Below are positions 27,612-36,110 of a stretch of 64,000 bases of DNA, piece after piece. The notes under the pieces are model-generated. The model searched no databases and had not been told where the DNA came from. It worked only from the letters and a program-made list of their open reading frames with translations. Position numbers and translations under genes: made by a program. The DNA is from Pseudarcicella hirudinis (GTDB lineage: Bacteria; Bacteroidota; Bacteroidia; Cytophagales; Spirosomataceae): positions 282,331-346,330 of the forward strand of contig NZ_FOXH01000003.1 of assembly GCF_900115665.1 (NCBI RefSeq), written 5' to 3'. Positions within the stretch are counted from its first letter, which is position 1. Every line of letters starts with the position of its first letter.

Positions 27612-28617
27612 TAGTGAAATAGTTTTTGAGAAAGAGCGTGATTTTAGTGATAAAATCAATATAACCTTTGCGTTTGTAATTCAGAACTTTAAGTCTTTTT
27701 TCTGGGCATTGCTTTGTTTTACAGGCCCTTTGGTGCTGCTTTCGGGAATTTTTGCCGGAATTTATCAGACAAAGGTGTTTTCTAAAATTTCCACATCCAA
27801 AAATGAATCGGTTTCTGTAGAGACCTCTCAGAATGCCTGGGACCGTATTTTTAAAACCATTGGAAGGCAGGGTGCTGATTTCTTTTCTATTGAATATTTC
27901 CTGACGATTGTATTTTCAATAATAGCCGGCGCATTAATGATTGTAACCGTTCAATCTTATCTGTATGCGTACAAAACTCAAAACCGTCAGCCAGAAATAG
28001 GAGAAGTTTGGGAGGTAATTAAAGGCAGGTTCTGGCCAATATGCAGAGCTTTACTGATTGTTTCAGTCATTTATATAATCATGGTTACTTTATCAGGGGT
28101 AATCATCTGGGGATTTACCTTGATATTTGATAATAAGTTTCTGACTGGAATACTTAGTGGAGTAGTAGTGTTATTGATGGGGATATTCATGATGTATTGT
28201 TTAATTACGACTTCCTTAATTCCTTCTATCATGACGTTTGAGAATATCAGAGCCAGAGCTTCAATAAGAAGAGCTTTTGTGCTGATTAAGAATAAATGGT
28301 GGTCAACTTTCGGACTGATCTTTATCATGTCAGTTATAAGAATGATTACATCTTTAATTTTTGGTATTCCTGCGGTAATTATTCCCGTGATTCGTAGTTT
28401 GAAACTGATGGGAAGCGGAAAATCAGGAGATTTAATAATGATATTTTCTACGGTAGTTTCTGTTTTGGGGAGTACCTTACTTATAGCCCCGATTTACGTA
28501 TCATTGGTTTTTCAGTATTTTAATCTGCTCGAACGGAAAGAGGGAAAAGGTTTATTGAAACAGGTGAGTGAAATCGGATTAAATAAGATTGATCGAAATG
28601 AAGAGGAAGAATATTAG
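27601..28617 (+). CDS. Integral membrane protein of the SpoIIM/MoxR cluster, unknown function
   Basis: 338 residues from ATG 27601; this start overlaps the SpoIIM gene end by 11 bases and the frame extends 14 codons further up without a better start. About six hydrophobic helices (for example SFFWALLCFTGPLVLLSGI and VVVLLMGIFMMYCLI) with an ITTSLIPSIMTFENIRARAS segment typical of the glycerophosphodiesterase-membrane-domain-like proteins in these clusters. No enzyme motif. Overlaps the DUF4129 gene by 20 bases. Confidence 0.8.
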   Translation: MSNNSEIVFEKERDFSDKINITFAFVIQNFKSFFWALLCFTGPLVLLSGIFAGIYQTKVFSKISTSKNESVSVETSQNAWDRIFKTIGRQGADFFSIEYFLTIVFSIIAGALMIVTVQSYLYAYKTQNRQPEIGEVWEVIKGRFWPICRALLIVSVIYIIMVTLSGVIIWGFTLIFDNKFLTGILSGVVVLLMGIFMMYCLITTSLIPSIMTFENIRARASIRRAFVLIKNKWWSTFGLIFIMSVIRMITSLIFGIPAVIIPVIRSLKLMGSGKSGDLIMIFSTVVSVLGSTLLIAPIYVSLVFQYFNLLERKEGKGLLKQVSEIGLNKIDRNEEEEY

Positions 28618-29356
28618 TAAATTTATGGTCAAAACAGAAAATATTAAGTTACCTGTTAAATTTGTCTTATTTTCCGGACTAATGTTTAATGGTCTTGTTA
28701 CTCCTGTTGAGGCCAAAGATTTAGCGATTGACACGTCTAAGGTATTGATAAGACAACCTTCAGAAGCGCGCCTGGAGGCATTCAGGAAACTAAAGGATTA
28801 TAAGTATGGTACCGAAACAATTCAGTCCGAAACCTGGATTGATCGTCTTTTACTGAGGTTTTTCAAATGGCTTTCTCAATTTTTCGGAGAAGGATCCGGA
28901 TCTGGTTTTGACTTTAGAATACTTGCCTACATTTTTATAGCTGCTGTGTTTGTTTTTGTAGTTTTAAAATTACTTGGCGTAGGTATAGAAGGATTCTGGC
29001 GGAAAAAGAATGCCTCTGCCGAAATTCCTTATGAAGCACTCGGTGAAGATATACATTTGATTGATTTTCAGGAAAATATTGAAAAAACAATAGCTCAGAA
29101 AAATTATCGCCTGGCAGTTCGGTTGTATTACCTGAAATCTTTAAAAGAATTGTCGGATTTGCAGATGATTGACTGGCGAATCAATAAAACAAACAGGAAT
29201 TACGTTTATGAACTAAAGTCGCCGGTAATAAGGGCAGATTTTGAAGAGATTACCTCACAATTTGAATACGCCTGGTACGGTGATTTTCCTATTGATGAAT
29301 TACTTTTCGGAGGAATCAGAGAGAGATTTATAACTTTTAGCAAACAACTGAAATAA
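28598..29356 (+). CDS. DUF4129 domain protein
   Basis: 252 residues from ATG 28598 (20 bases inside the preceding gene; a TTG at 28589 is also in frame). It has an N-terminal signal (LPVKFVLFSGLMFNGLVTPVEAK), a periplasmic stretch, one membrane helix (ILAYIFIAAVFVFVVLKLLG) and a C-terminal cytoplasmic DUF4129 domain with RLAVRLYYLKSLKELSD and FEYAWYGDFPID. These proteins accompany MoxR ATPases and DUF58 proteins; role unknown. Confidence 0.86.
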   Translation: MKRKNISKFMVKTENIKLPVKFVLFSGLMFNGLVTPVEAKDLAIDTSKVLIRQPSEARLEAFRKLKDYKYGTETIQSETWIDRLLLRFFKWLSQFFGEGSGSGFDFRILAYIFIAAVFVFVVLKLLGVGIEGFWRKKNASAEIPYEALGEDIHLIDFQENIEKTIAQKNYRLAVRLYYLKSLKELSDLQMIDWRINKTNRNYVYELKSPVIRADFEEITSQFEYAWYGDFPIDELLFGGIRERFITFSKQLK

Positions 29357-29424
29357 TTGCCGGAGTATATAGTTATCATAAAAGATTAACTGTAAATAAT
29401 AGAAACTCCGAGATTTTAAACCCC

Positions 29425-29976
29425 ATGAAATTAACACAATTAACAACATTTTGCCTTTTTGCCATTCTTACTATTCTGGGATATTGCGCATTTATTCCGG
29501 CAAAACATACTGCTGCTCCGGAGGAGTCTTTATACGATACACTTCAATTTAACACAGTTTCTGTTTCCGGTGTAAAATTAGGGTCAGATTATGGCAAAGT
29601 CCTTGAGAAATTCGGTTCACCGGATTCTGTCAGAAAACAGGAGAATGCTATTGAAGATCAGTCCGATTTTTATGAGGAATATGTGTATGATAAGGATATA
29701 CTTTTCGTAGTAAATGAAACATTCAGCGGTTTTGAACTGAAAACAGCCAGATTTATGCTTGATAAACTTGATCTGAAAGTTGGAGACAATGCCAGTAAAG
29801 TGAAAAAACTTTTCCCGAAATCATTTAAAAACAGAGATATCGACGAATTTAATCCGGACTGGGTTACGGTAAGTGTTCAGTTTGGACAAAGTGACTCTTT
29901 TTTGGATATTTACATGGAAGAGGGTAAAATCAAATCTATGATTACCACTACCGAAGATGGAACGGAAGAAGACTAG
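29425..29976 (+). CDS. Secreted protein with two BamE/SmpA-like repeats, unknown
   Basis: 183 residues. N-terminal signal anchor (TTFCLFAILTILGYCAFI); no lipobox cysteine in a convincing position. Two short repeats resemble the BamE/SmpA fold's start: VKLGSDYGKVLEKFGSPDSV and LKVGDNASKVKKLFPKSF. Many acidic residues at the C terminus (TTTEDGTEED). It is placed between DUF4129 and DUF4350, an unusual addition to that cluster, 68 bases after DUF4129. I do not recognise the family. Confidence 0.75.
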   Translation: MKLTQLTTFCLFAILTILGYCAFIPAKHTAAPEESLYDTLQFNTVSVSGVKLGSDYGKVLEKFGSPDSVRKQENAIEDQSDFYEEYVYDKDILFVVNETFSGFELKTARFMLDKLDLKVGDNASKVKKLFPKSFKNRDIDEFNPDWVTVSVQFGQSDSFLDIYMEEGKIKSMITTTEDGTEED

Positions 29977-30023
29977 ACTTTTCCGTTTCTAAAACATCTT
30001 TCCAACTCTAAAGCGAATTACTA

Positions 30024-31253
30024 TTGAAATCAACCAAAACTTACCTTATTATTCTGGTAGTGACTATTGTTGGTTTTGTTTTGGTAGAAATGTACAGACC
30101 TGAGCCTACCGACTGGTCACAGACATTTTCTGACAAGGACAAGATCCCATATGGTAGTGAATTGCTTTATAAGTTGCTGACTGATGTATTTCCGAATCAA
30201 AAAATAACGGATTCAAAAGTCCCGTTTTATAGCCGGGGAGTGGAGAAGCCTTACCCCGGAAAGAGTAATTATTTATATGTTTACCAGGTTTTCAGAACAG
30301 ATTCAATAGGGTTGAACCGCCTTATGAATTATGTCAGTTCCGGAAATCAGGCTTTTATTGCGGCTGAAGGTTTTGAAAAACTGGGAGATAGTCTGCATAT
30401 AGAGACAGATTACGCTATTATGAAAAAACTGACAGATTCGCTGAGTCTGTCGTTTTCAAATCCTCAATTGGGTAAAACTGCTTATCCAATGACATTACAG
30501 AGCGCCGCTGTTTCGTTCAGCCTGAAAGATTCCTCAAAAGTTACAGTTTTAGGTAGAAACAGTGCCGGAAATATCAACTTTATCAGAATCCCGTTTGGAA
30601 AAGGTTTTTTCTATCTGCATTCGGTACCTGCTGCATTTACCAATTATTATCTTGTGAAAGGGAAAAATGCCGAATACGCATTCAGAGCACTTTCTTACCT
30701 GCCCGTACAGGAAACTCATTGGGATGAGTTTGTGAATATCATACATCTGAATATGAAAATGCGGCAGATCGGAAAATCCAGGAGTTATGTTTCTTCTCCC
30801 GACTATGATGATTCTCCATTGCGTTTTATTGTAAGTCAGCCAGCATTAAGATGGGCTTATTATCTGAGTATTTTCGGTTTATTTTTGTATGTTGTTTTCG
30901 AAGCTAAACGACGTCAGCGTATCATTCCATTAATTGAAGCCCCTGCAAATGCCTCCCTGGAATTTGTGGAAACTATTGGACAGTTGTATTTTAAAAGCAA
31001 TAATCATAAAAATATTGCCGGGAAGAAAATTTCACACTTTCTGGCATTTATAAGGACTAAGTTTTTTATCAGAACCATTGAACTGGATCAGGATTTCAGA
31101 AATGAGCTCTCTATTAAATCAGGAGTAGGTATTACAGAGATTGACGAAATATTTGATCAGATTGATAAGGTTTCAGTCAGTGAAAAACTTACTGAGAAAG
31201 AACTTTTGACGTTAAATGAAAGAATTGAAGGCTTTTATAAAAACAGCAAATAA
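30024..31253 (+). CDS. DUF4350 domain protein
   Basis: 409 residues, read from TTG at 30024 because the next in-frame methionine removes the membrane anchor (TYLIILVVTIVGFVLVEMY). The DUF4350 domain covers about residues 35-220 (PYGSELLYKLLTDVFPNQKI onward, with SGNQAFIAAEGF), then a second membrane helix at about residue 275 (YYLSIFGLFLYVVFEAKRR) and a cytoplasmic tail of about 115 residues. Typical of the MoxR cluster, 27 bases before moxR. Confidence 0.83.
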   Translation: MKSTKTYLIILVVTIVGFVLVEMYRPEPTDWSQTFSDKDKIPYGSELLYKLLTDVFPNQKITDSKVPFYSRGVEKPYPGKSNYLYVYQVFRTDSIGLNRLMNYVSSGNQAFIAAEGFEKLGDSLHIETDYAIMKKLTDSLSLSFSNPQLGKTAYPMTLQSAAVSFSLKDSSKVTVLGRNSAGNINFIRIPFGKGFFYLHSVPAAFTNYYLVKGKNAEYAFRALSYLPVQETHWDEFVNIIHLNMKMRQIGKSRSYVSSPDYDDSPLRFIVSQPALRWAYYLSIFGLFLYVVFEAKRRQRIIPLIEAPANASLEFVETIGQLYFKSNNHKNIAGKKISHFLAFIRTKFFIRTIELDQDFRNELSIKSGVGITEIDEIFDQIDKVSVSEKLTEKELLTLNERIEGFYKNSK

Positions 31254-31280
31254 AGCTAAGCCACTAAACACCCCCGACTA

Positions 31281-32255
31281 ATGGAATTTGAATCAAGAAT
31301 TGACCTGAGTGAGTTGCACGAAGCCGTTACTAATATCCGTGCTGAAGTTGCCAAAGTAATTGTAGGCCAGCAGCAACTGATTGATTTGCTTTTAACAGCC
31401 ATTTTTGCTGACGGCCATGTTTTGATAGAAGGTGTTCCGGGAGTTGCTAAAACGCTTACAGCCAAATTACTTGCTAAAACGATTGAAGTAAATTTCAGCA
31501 GGATCCAGTTTACACCGGATTTAATGCCTGCAGATGTATTGGGAACTTCCGTTTTTAATCCTAAAACTTCCGAATTTGAATTTAGAAAAGGCCCGGTTTT
31601 CTCCAATCTGGTTCTGATTGATGAAATCAACCGTTCTCCTGCAAAAACACAATCAGCGTTGTTTGAGGTTATGGAAGAACGACAGATCACCAATGCGGGG
31701 ATTTCTTATCAGATGTCTTTCCCGTTTATGATTCTTGCGACACAAAACCCTATCGAGCAGGAAGGAACATATCGTTTGCCGGAAGCCCAGCTAGATCGTT
31801 TTCTTTTTAAAATAGTGATTGCGTATCCTTCTTTTGAAGAAGAAATCAGTATTTTGAACGGAAGTCATGCAAGAGCAGCATTGAATGAAAATCCTTTGGA
31901 TCGAATCAATAAAGTATTGAATGCCCAACAAATTGCCGGTTTAAGAGAAAAGGTTCGTCAGGTGAAAATTGAGCCGAAAATACTTGAATATATTGCTAAA
32001 ATCATTCAGGAAACTCGCAATTCGAAGTTCTTATACCTGGGTGCCTCACCAAGAGCATCTGTAGCGCTGTTAAATGCCTCCAAAGCATTGGCTGCTATTC
32101 GCGGAAGAGATTTTGTTACCCCGGAAGATGTACAGGAATTAACACCTTCAGTACTTCGTCACAGAATCATCCTGACTCCTGAAAAAGAAATGGAAGGATC
32201 CAATGCAGATGATGTAATTTCGCAGATTTTACAAAAAATAGAAGTACCCAGGTAG
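31281..32255 (+). CDS. MoxR-family AAA+ ATPase
   Basis: 324-residue cytosolic ATPase. Walker A GVPGVAKT (Lys57), Walker B VLIDEINRSPAK, sensor ILATQNPIEQEGTYRLPEAQLDRF, and C-terminal lid (GASPRASVALLNASKAL). MoxR proteins act as chaperones, often with von Willebrand A/DUF58 proteins. Ends the SpoIIM-DUF4129-DUF4350 operon. A DUF58 gene is commonly next; here an inverted repeat element follows instead, six bases past the stop. Confidence 0.93.
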   Translation: MEFESRIDLSELHEAVTNIRAEVAKVIVGQQQLIDLLLTAIFADGHVLIEGVPGVAKTLTAKLLAKTIEVNFSRIQFTPDLMPADVLGTSVFNPKTSEFEFRKGPVFSNLVLIDEINRSPAKTQSALFEVMEERQITNAGISYQMSFPFMILATQNPIEQEGTYRLPEAQLDRFLFKIVIAYPSFEEEISILNGSHARAALNENPLDRINKVLNAQQIAGLREKVRQVKIEPKILEYIAKIIQETRNSKFLYLGASPRASVALLNASKALAAIRGRDFVTPEDVQELTPSVLRHRIILTPEKEMEGSNADDVISQILQKIEVPR

Positions 32256-32260
32256 TTGCT

Positions 32261-32602
32261 GCAACCGCATAGACATGTAGGGCACATAGAAGCATGGGAC
32301 ACATAGAAAATATTACATATGCATGACAAAAAACAGATGATAGCAAGCAAGATTAACTAGAGTGTGATATTTTGGATGAATAAAAATATTGATTCTATGC
32401 ACCTGCGCTCATGCCAATGTGATGTGTGACATATGCTTCTATGTGTTACGTATCTTATATTCCCCTATGTGCCCTATATGTCTATGTGGTTACAAACATT
32501 TCTACCTATCTTATGTTCTGCCCTATGAGAACATGTGGTTACAAATATTTCTGCATGTCTTATATTCTTCTATGTGCCCTATGAGTCTATGTGGTTACAA
32601 GG
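32261..32602. repeat. Decayed inverted CTATGTG-core element between moxR and the TPP riboswitch
   Basis: The left end (32262-32306) carries the core in reverse orientation (AACCGCATAGAC, then GGGCACATAGAAG); the right part carries three or four plus-strand cores near 32436, 32463, 32520 and 32568, the last ending TATGTGGTTACAA at 32600. The outer two copies form an imperfect inverted repeat of about 35 bases that flanks 340 bases. Spacing between plus-strand copies is irregular (roughly 50-57). Same core as at 5347 and 40082. The small open frames inside (starting 32389) are repeat-derived and not called. Confidence 0.88.
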
Positions 32603-32606
32603 TTTC

Positions 32607-32637
32607 TTGCATCGAATCTCTTTAGAACGTACCTTTG
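32607..32637 (+). promoter_or_regulatory. Promoter of the TPP-riboswitch transcript
   Basis: TTG at 32607-32609, a 20-base spacer and TACCTTTG at 32630-32637 (TAnnTTTG). Transcription would start near 32644, directly before the riboswitch, and just outside the last repeat core. Confidence 0.7.
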
Positions 32638-32648
32638 TCAAACAATCA

Positions 32649-32727
32649 CAAAAAGGGGTGCCTAAAATTACAGGCTGAGATTATACCCATTGAACCTGAT
32701 GCGGGTAATGCCGTCGAAGGGATTTTT
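32649..32727 (+). promoter_or_regulatory. TPP riboswitch (THI element)
   Basis: All conserved blocks are present in order: GGGGTGCC, CAGGCTGAGATTATACCC, TTGAACCTGATGCGGGTAAT and CCGTCGAAGGGA. These form the thiamine-pyrophosphate aptamer. Downstream, AATTTGAAG (32729-32737) can pair with CTTCAAATT (32759-32767); no T run follows, so repression may act on translation or through that hairpin. It precedes the TonB receptor at 32856 by about 130 bases. Confidence 0.95.
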
Positions 32728-32855
32728 GAATTTGAAGAATCCAATCCGGAATAAAAAACTTCAAATTAGAGAATTAATCAATGTATTAGGGATTATAAAA
32801 ATTGTTAAATCGGACGGGATTTGACTCCTTTACCTGTCGTTGAAGCTTTCATCTC

Positions 32856-35276
32856 ATGGAAAATTTTACGACCAATTTCTTATCATTACGGAATCCAATA
32901 TTTGGAATTCGTACGTTTTTTTGCCTGATTTCGCTCTTCTTTCTTTCCTTCTCGGGATATTCCCAATTTCAAATTACCGGAAAAATCACAGATGCCGAAG
33001 ATGGAAAACCACTTCCGGGAGCTACTGTTGTGCTGGAAAATTCCCTGAGAGGAACTGTTGGTAATACGCATGGTGAGTTCGTTTTGAAAGGCCTCAAAAA
33101 AGGTAATTATTCAATAAAAATCACCTTTTTAGGGTTTGAAAAATTCCAGAAAAATATAGACCTTAATCAGGATGTAAGGCTTGAAGTCGTTCTGAAAAGA
33201 TCCACATTTGTAGCGGATGAGGTAGTCGTAAATGCTACGAGAGCCAATGAAAAATCAGGAATGGCTTATTCAAATGTTAGCAGGGAAGACCTCCAAAAAC
33301 AAAATGTAGGACAGGATATTCCTCAATTGCTCAATTTCGCAACCTCATTGGTTACCACTTCAGATGCAGGAGCAGGAGTTGGCTATACTGGAATCAGAAT
33401 ACGTGGAACCGATGCTACCCGTATCAATGTAACAGTCAACGGTATTCCCATGAACGACTCAGAATCTCAGGGTTTATATTGGGTAAATATGCCGGATATT
33501 GCCAGTTCTACGAGTTCTGTGCAAATCCAAAGAGGTGTTGGAACGTCAACAAATGGTGCCGGAGCGTTCGGAGGGTCTGTCAATCTGCAAACCAACGACC
33601 TGAAAAAAGAGGCTTATGCGCAAATTAATTCTTCAATAGGATCATTTAAAACTATAAAAAATACCGTTTCAGTTGGTTCAGGTTTAATTAATGACAAATT
33701 TACATTTGATGCCCGTCTCTCAAAAATCACTTCGGATGGCTATGTAGATCGTGCTTCTTCTGACTTAAAATCATTTTACCTTTCAGGTGCGTATTTTGGT
33801 AAGAAATCATTTGTGAGACTGAATGTTTTCTCCGGAACAGAAAAAACATATCAATCATGGAATGGTGTGCCTGAATACCTGCTTGCTACTGACCGGACCT
33901 ATAACTCTTTTACTTACAGTAACCAGACTGATAATTATCAACAGGATCATTATCAATTACTTACTTCACATACTCTTTCTCCTAATCTGACTTTCAATGT
34001 CAATTTACATTATACCAAAGGAAAAGGTTATTATGAAGAATATAAGGAAAATCAGAAATTCTCAGGTTACGGACTACCAGATATTCAAATTAAGGATTCA
34101 ACGATAAAATCAACAGACCTGATTCGTAGAAAATGGCTGGATAATGATTTTTACGGAACAACTTTCTCGCTTGATTATCAGAGTTTCAGGAAGCTTTCTG
34201 CCACAATTGGAGGAGGCTGGAATAAATATAATGGAAATCATTACGGAGAGATTATCTGGGCGAAATATGCTTCTGCCAGTAATATCGGTTATCGCTGGTA
34301 TGAGAGCAATTCTAAGAAAACGGACTTCAATATTTATGCAAAAATAAACTACCAGCTTGCGGAAGTATTGAATGCTTTTGTGGATTTGCAAGGTCGTTTT
34401 ATCGCTTATGACATGAAGGGTACGGCAAAAGATCGACAGGATATAACACAAAGTTCAGAGTATCAGTTTTTTAATCCAAAATTTGGTCTGACATTAGATC
34501 TGGATGCTTTTAGCCATGTTTATGCTTCGTACAGCATTGGAAATAAGGAACCAAGTCGTCAGGATTTCATTGATAATACGCCAAAACGCCCTTTGGCTGA
34601 AAAGCTTGGGGATGTGGAATTAGGATATAAGCTGCAAAGAGGTAAATTCGCTTTCGGACTGAATGGTTATTACATGGATTATACCAATCAATTAGTATTA
34701 ACCGGAAAAGTGAATGACGTAGGAGAGGCTATCAGATTGAATGTACCGGAAAGTTATCGTTTGGGTATTGAAGTTGAGGCTGGTGCTCAGCTGACCAGTA
34801 CTTTGAAAATTAATGCCAATGCTACTTTCTCTAAAAATAAGATTAAAAACTTTACCGAAACGTTGCCGAATTATGATGATGGTGGTGTGGAAAAGGAGAA
34901 TAAATATGCGGAAACAGATATCTCTTTTTCGCCAAATGTAATTTTGGGGTCACAGATTTTATATACTCCGTTAAAAGGGCTTGAGTTTGGATTACTTTCT
35001 AAATACGTTGGAAAACAATATCTTGATAATACGACCAATGAATCAAGAAAACTGAATTCATATTTTACCAATGACATTCGTGCGATTTATAGCCTGAAAG
35101 GAAAAGCGCTTAAAAACGTAACGCTGACGGCATTGGTAAATAATGTATTTAATACTCTATATGAGTCGAATGGTTACTCATACAGCTATATTTATGAAGG
35201 GAAAGTTGCTACAGAAAACTTCTATTTCCCTCAGGCCGGAACAAATGTACTATTTGGAATTAGCTTGAAGTTTTAA
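32856..35276 (+). CDS. TonB-dependent outer-membrane receptor, probable thiamine/TPP importer
   Basis: 806 residues. Signal peptide (FFCLISLFFLSFSGYSQ), a carboxypeptidase-regulatory-like domain (residues about 38-115, ITGKITDAEDGKPLPGATVV), plug domain (GTDATRINVTVNGIPMNDS) and a 22-strand-type barrel ending GISLKF. Control by the TPP riboswitch just upstream indicates thiamine, TPP or a precursor as ligand; TPP-regulated TonB receptors (Omr1) are known from Bacteroidota. Usually pnuT and a thiamine kinase follow; here the downstream gene is convergent, so the receptor stands alone. Confidence 0.9.
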   Translation: MENFTTNFLSLRNPIFGIRTFFCLISLFFLSFSGYSQFQITGKITDAEDGKPLPGATVVLENSLRGTVGNTHGEFVLKGLKKGNYSIKITFLGFEKFQKNIDLNQDVRLEVVLKRSTFVADEVVVNATRANEKSGMAYSNVSREDLQKQNVGQDIPQLLNFATSLVTTSDAGAGVGYTGIRIRGTDATRINVTVNGIPMNDSESQGLYWVNMPDIASSTSSVQIQRGVGTSTNGAGAFGGSVNLQTNDLKKEAYAQINSSIGSFKTIKNTVSVGSGLINDKFTFDARLSKITSDGYVDRASSDLKSFYLSGAYFGKKSFVRLNVFSGTEKTYQSWNGVPEYLLATDRTYNSFTYSNQTDNYQQDHYQLLTSHTLSPNLTFNVNLHYTKGKGYYEEYKENQKFSGYGLPDIQIKDSTIKSTDLIRRKWLDNDFYGTTFSLDYQSFRKLSATIGGGWNKYNGNHYGEIIWAKYASASNIGYRWYESNSKKTDFNIYAKINYQLAEVLNAFVDLQGRFIAYDMKGTAKDRQDITQSSEYQFFNPKFGLTLDLDAFSHVYASYSIGNKEPSRQDFIDNTPKRPLAEKLGDVELGYKLQRGKFAFGLNGYYMDYTNQLVLTGKVNDVGEAIRLNVPESYRLGIEVEAGAQLTSTLKINANATFSKNKIKNFTETLPNYDDGGVEKENKYAETDISFSPNVILGSQILYTPLKGLEFGLLSKYVGKQYLDNTTNESRKLNSYFTNDIRAIYSLKGKALKNVTLTALVNNVFNTLYESNGYSYSYIYEGKVATENFYFPQAGTNVLFGISLKF

Positions 35277-35283
35277 AATCTGA

Positions 35284-35321
35284 CTGACAAACAGGCCATA
35301 AATTCATGGCCTGTTTGTCAG
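35284..35321. terminator. Strong hairpin between receptor and sulfite oxidase-like gene
   Basis: Perfect 16-bp arms CTGACAAACAGGCCAT (35284-35299) and ATGGCCTGTTTGTCAG (35306-35321). It overlaps the stop codon of the convergent gene (35318-35320). No long T run on the plus strand, but position and strength suggest a shared terminator. Confidence 0.7.
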
Positions 35322-36010
35322 CTATATCTGTCATTTCTCCAGGGATAGGCTGTGTTGGAGTAACCTCTTTCTTCCCAGAAACCCAGTTTGTTTTGCGGGA
35401 GAAATTCAATTCTTTTAATCCATTTTGACCCCTTCCAGGCATATAACTGCGGCGTAATCATTCTTACAGGACCACCATGTTCTTTAGCCAGAGGTTTCCC
35501 GTCAAACGTATGAACTAATAGAACATCCGGTTTCAAAGCTTCTTCCATAGAAACATTGGTTGTATAGGTGTCATAACCGTAACACATGATATGCGAAGCA
35601 GTTTCTTTAGGTTGCACTAAGGCCGCAAGATCTAATAATCTTACACCCTTCCATTCCATATTCAGTTTTGACCAGGTGGTGACGCAATGAAAATCGGAAG
35701 TATCATCGGTTTGCGGCAAAGCCATAAATTCATCCCAGGTAAGTCTGACAGGATTTTCAACCTCTCCGTCTATAATCAAACGCCAGCGATCCAGTGATAC
35801 ATCCGGCTGATATCCTAAGTCCAGAACCGGCCATTTTTGAGTGATTGTCTGACCCGTCGGAGTATTTGGCATTCCATGTCTGTTTGTTTTACCAACGCCC
35901 ATTGGTCTGTCATCAGAAACAGAAGGGGTCAGTTTGATCTTTTCCTCAAAGCGGGCTTTCAGCTTCATCCGTGCCTCAATAATCCTTTCTAATTTTTCTG
36001 ATTCTTCCAT
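35318..36010 (-). CDS. Sulfite oxidase-like molybdopterin oxidoreductase
   Basis: 230 residues from ATG 36010 (a TTG eleven codons upstream is less likely). Oxidoreductase molybdopterin-binding domain with the molybdenum-ligand cysteine in FHCVTTWSKLNMEWKGV, ending in KWIKRIEFLP. It lacks the dimerisation domain of eukaryotic sulfite oxidase and has no Tat signal, so it is the short cytosolic type (YuiH-like). Substrate unknown. Divergent from eutB by 100 bases. Confidence 0.88.
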   Translation of the reverse strand: MEESEKLERIIEARMKLKARFEEKIKLTPSVSDDRPMGVGKTNRHGMPNTPTGQTITQKWPVLDLGYQPDVSLDRWRLIIDGEVENPVRLTWDEFMALPQTDDTSDFHCVTTWSKLNMEWKGVRLLDLAALVQPKETASHIMCYGYDTYTTNVSMEEALKPDVLLVHTFDGKPLAKEHGGPVRMITPQLYAWKGSKWIKRIEFLPQNKLGFWEERGYSNTAYPWRNDRYS

Positions 36011-36110
36011 AAGTCTGAAATTATTACATCCAAAGAACACCAAAATAGGCTAAAAGTTCATAAATTTTGTAAGGATTAAGAGCCGGATAAGATTAATTTA
36101 AGGACAATTT

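Noticed and set aside
32389-32625. Small cysteine-rich protein
   Set aside because: Same repeat core translated; no homologue expected, no start signal, and it overlaps the mapped promoter.
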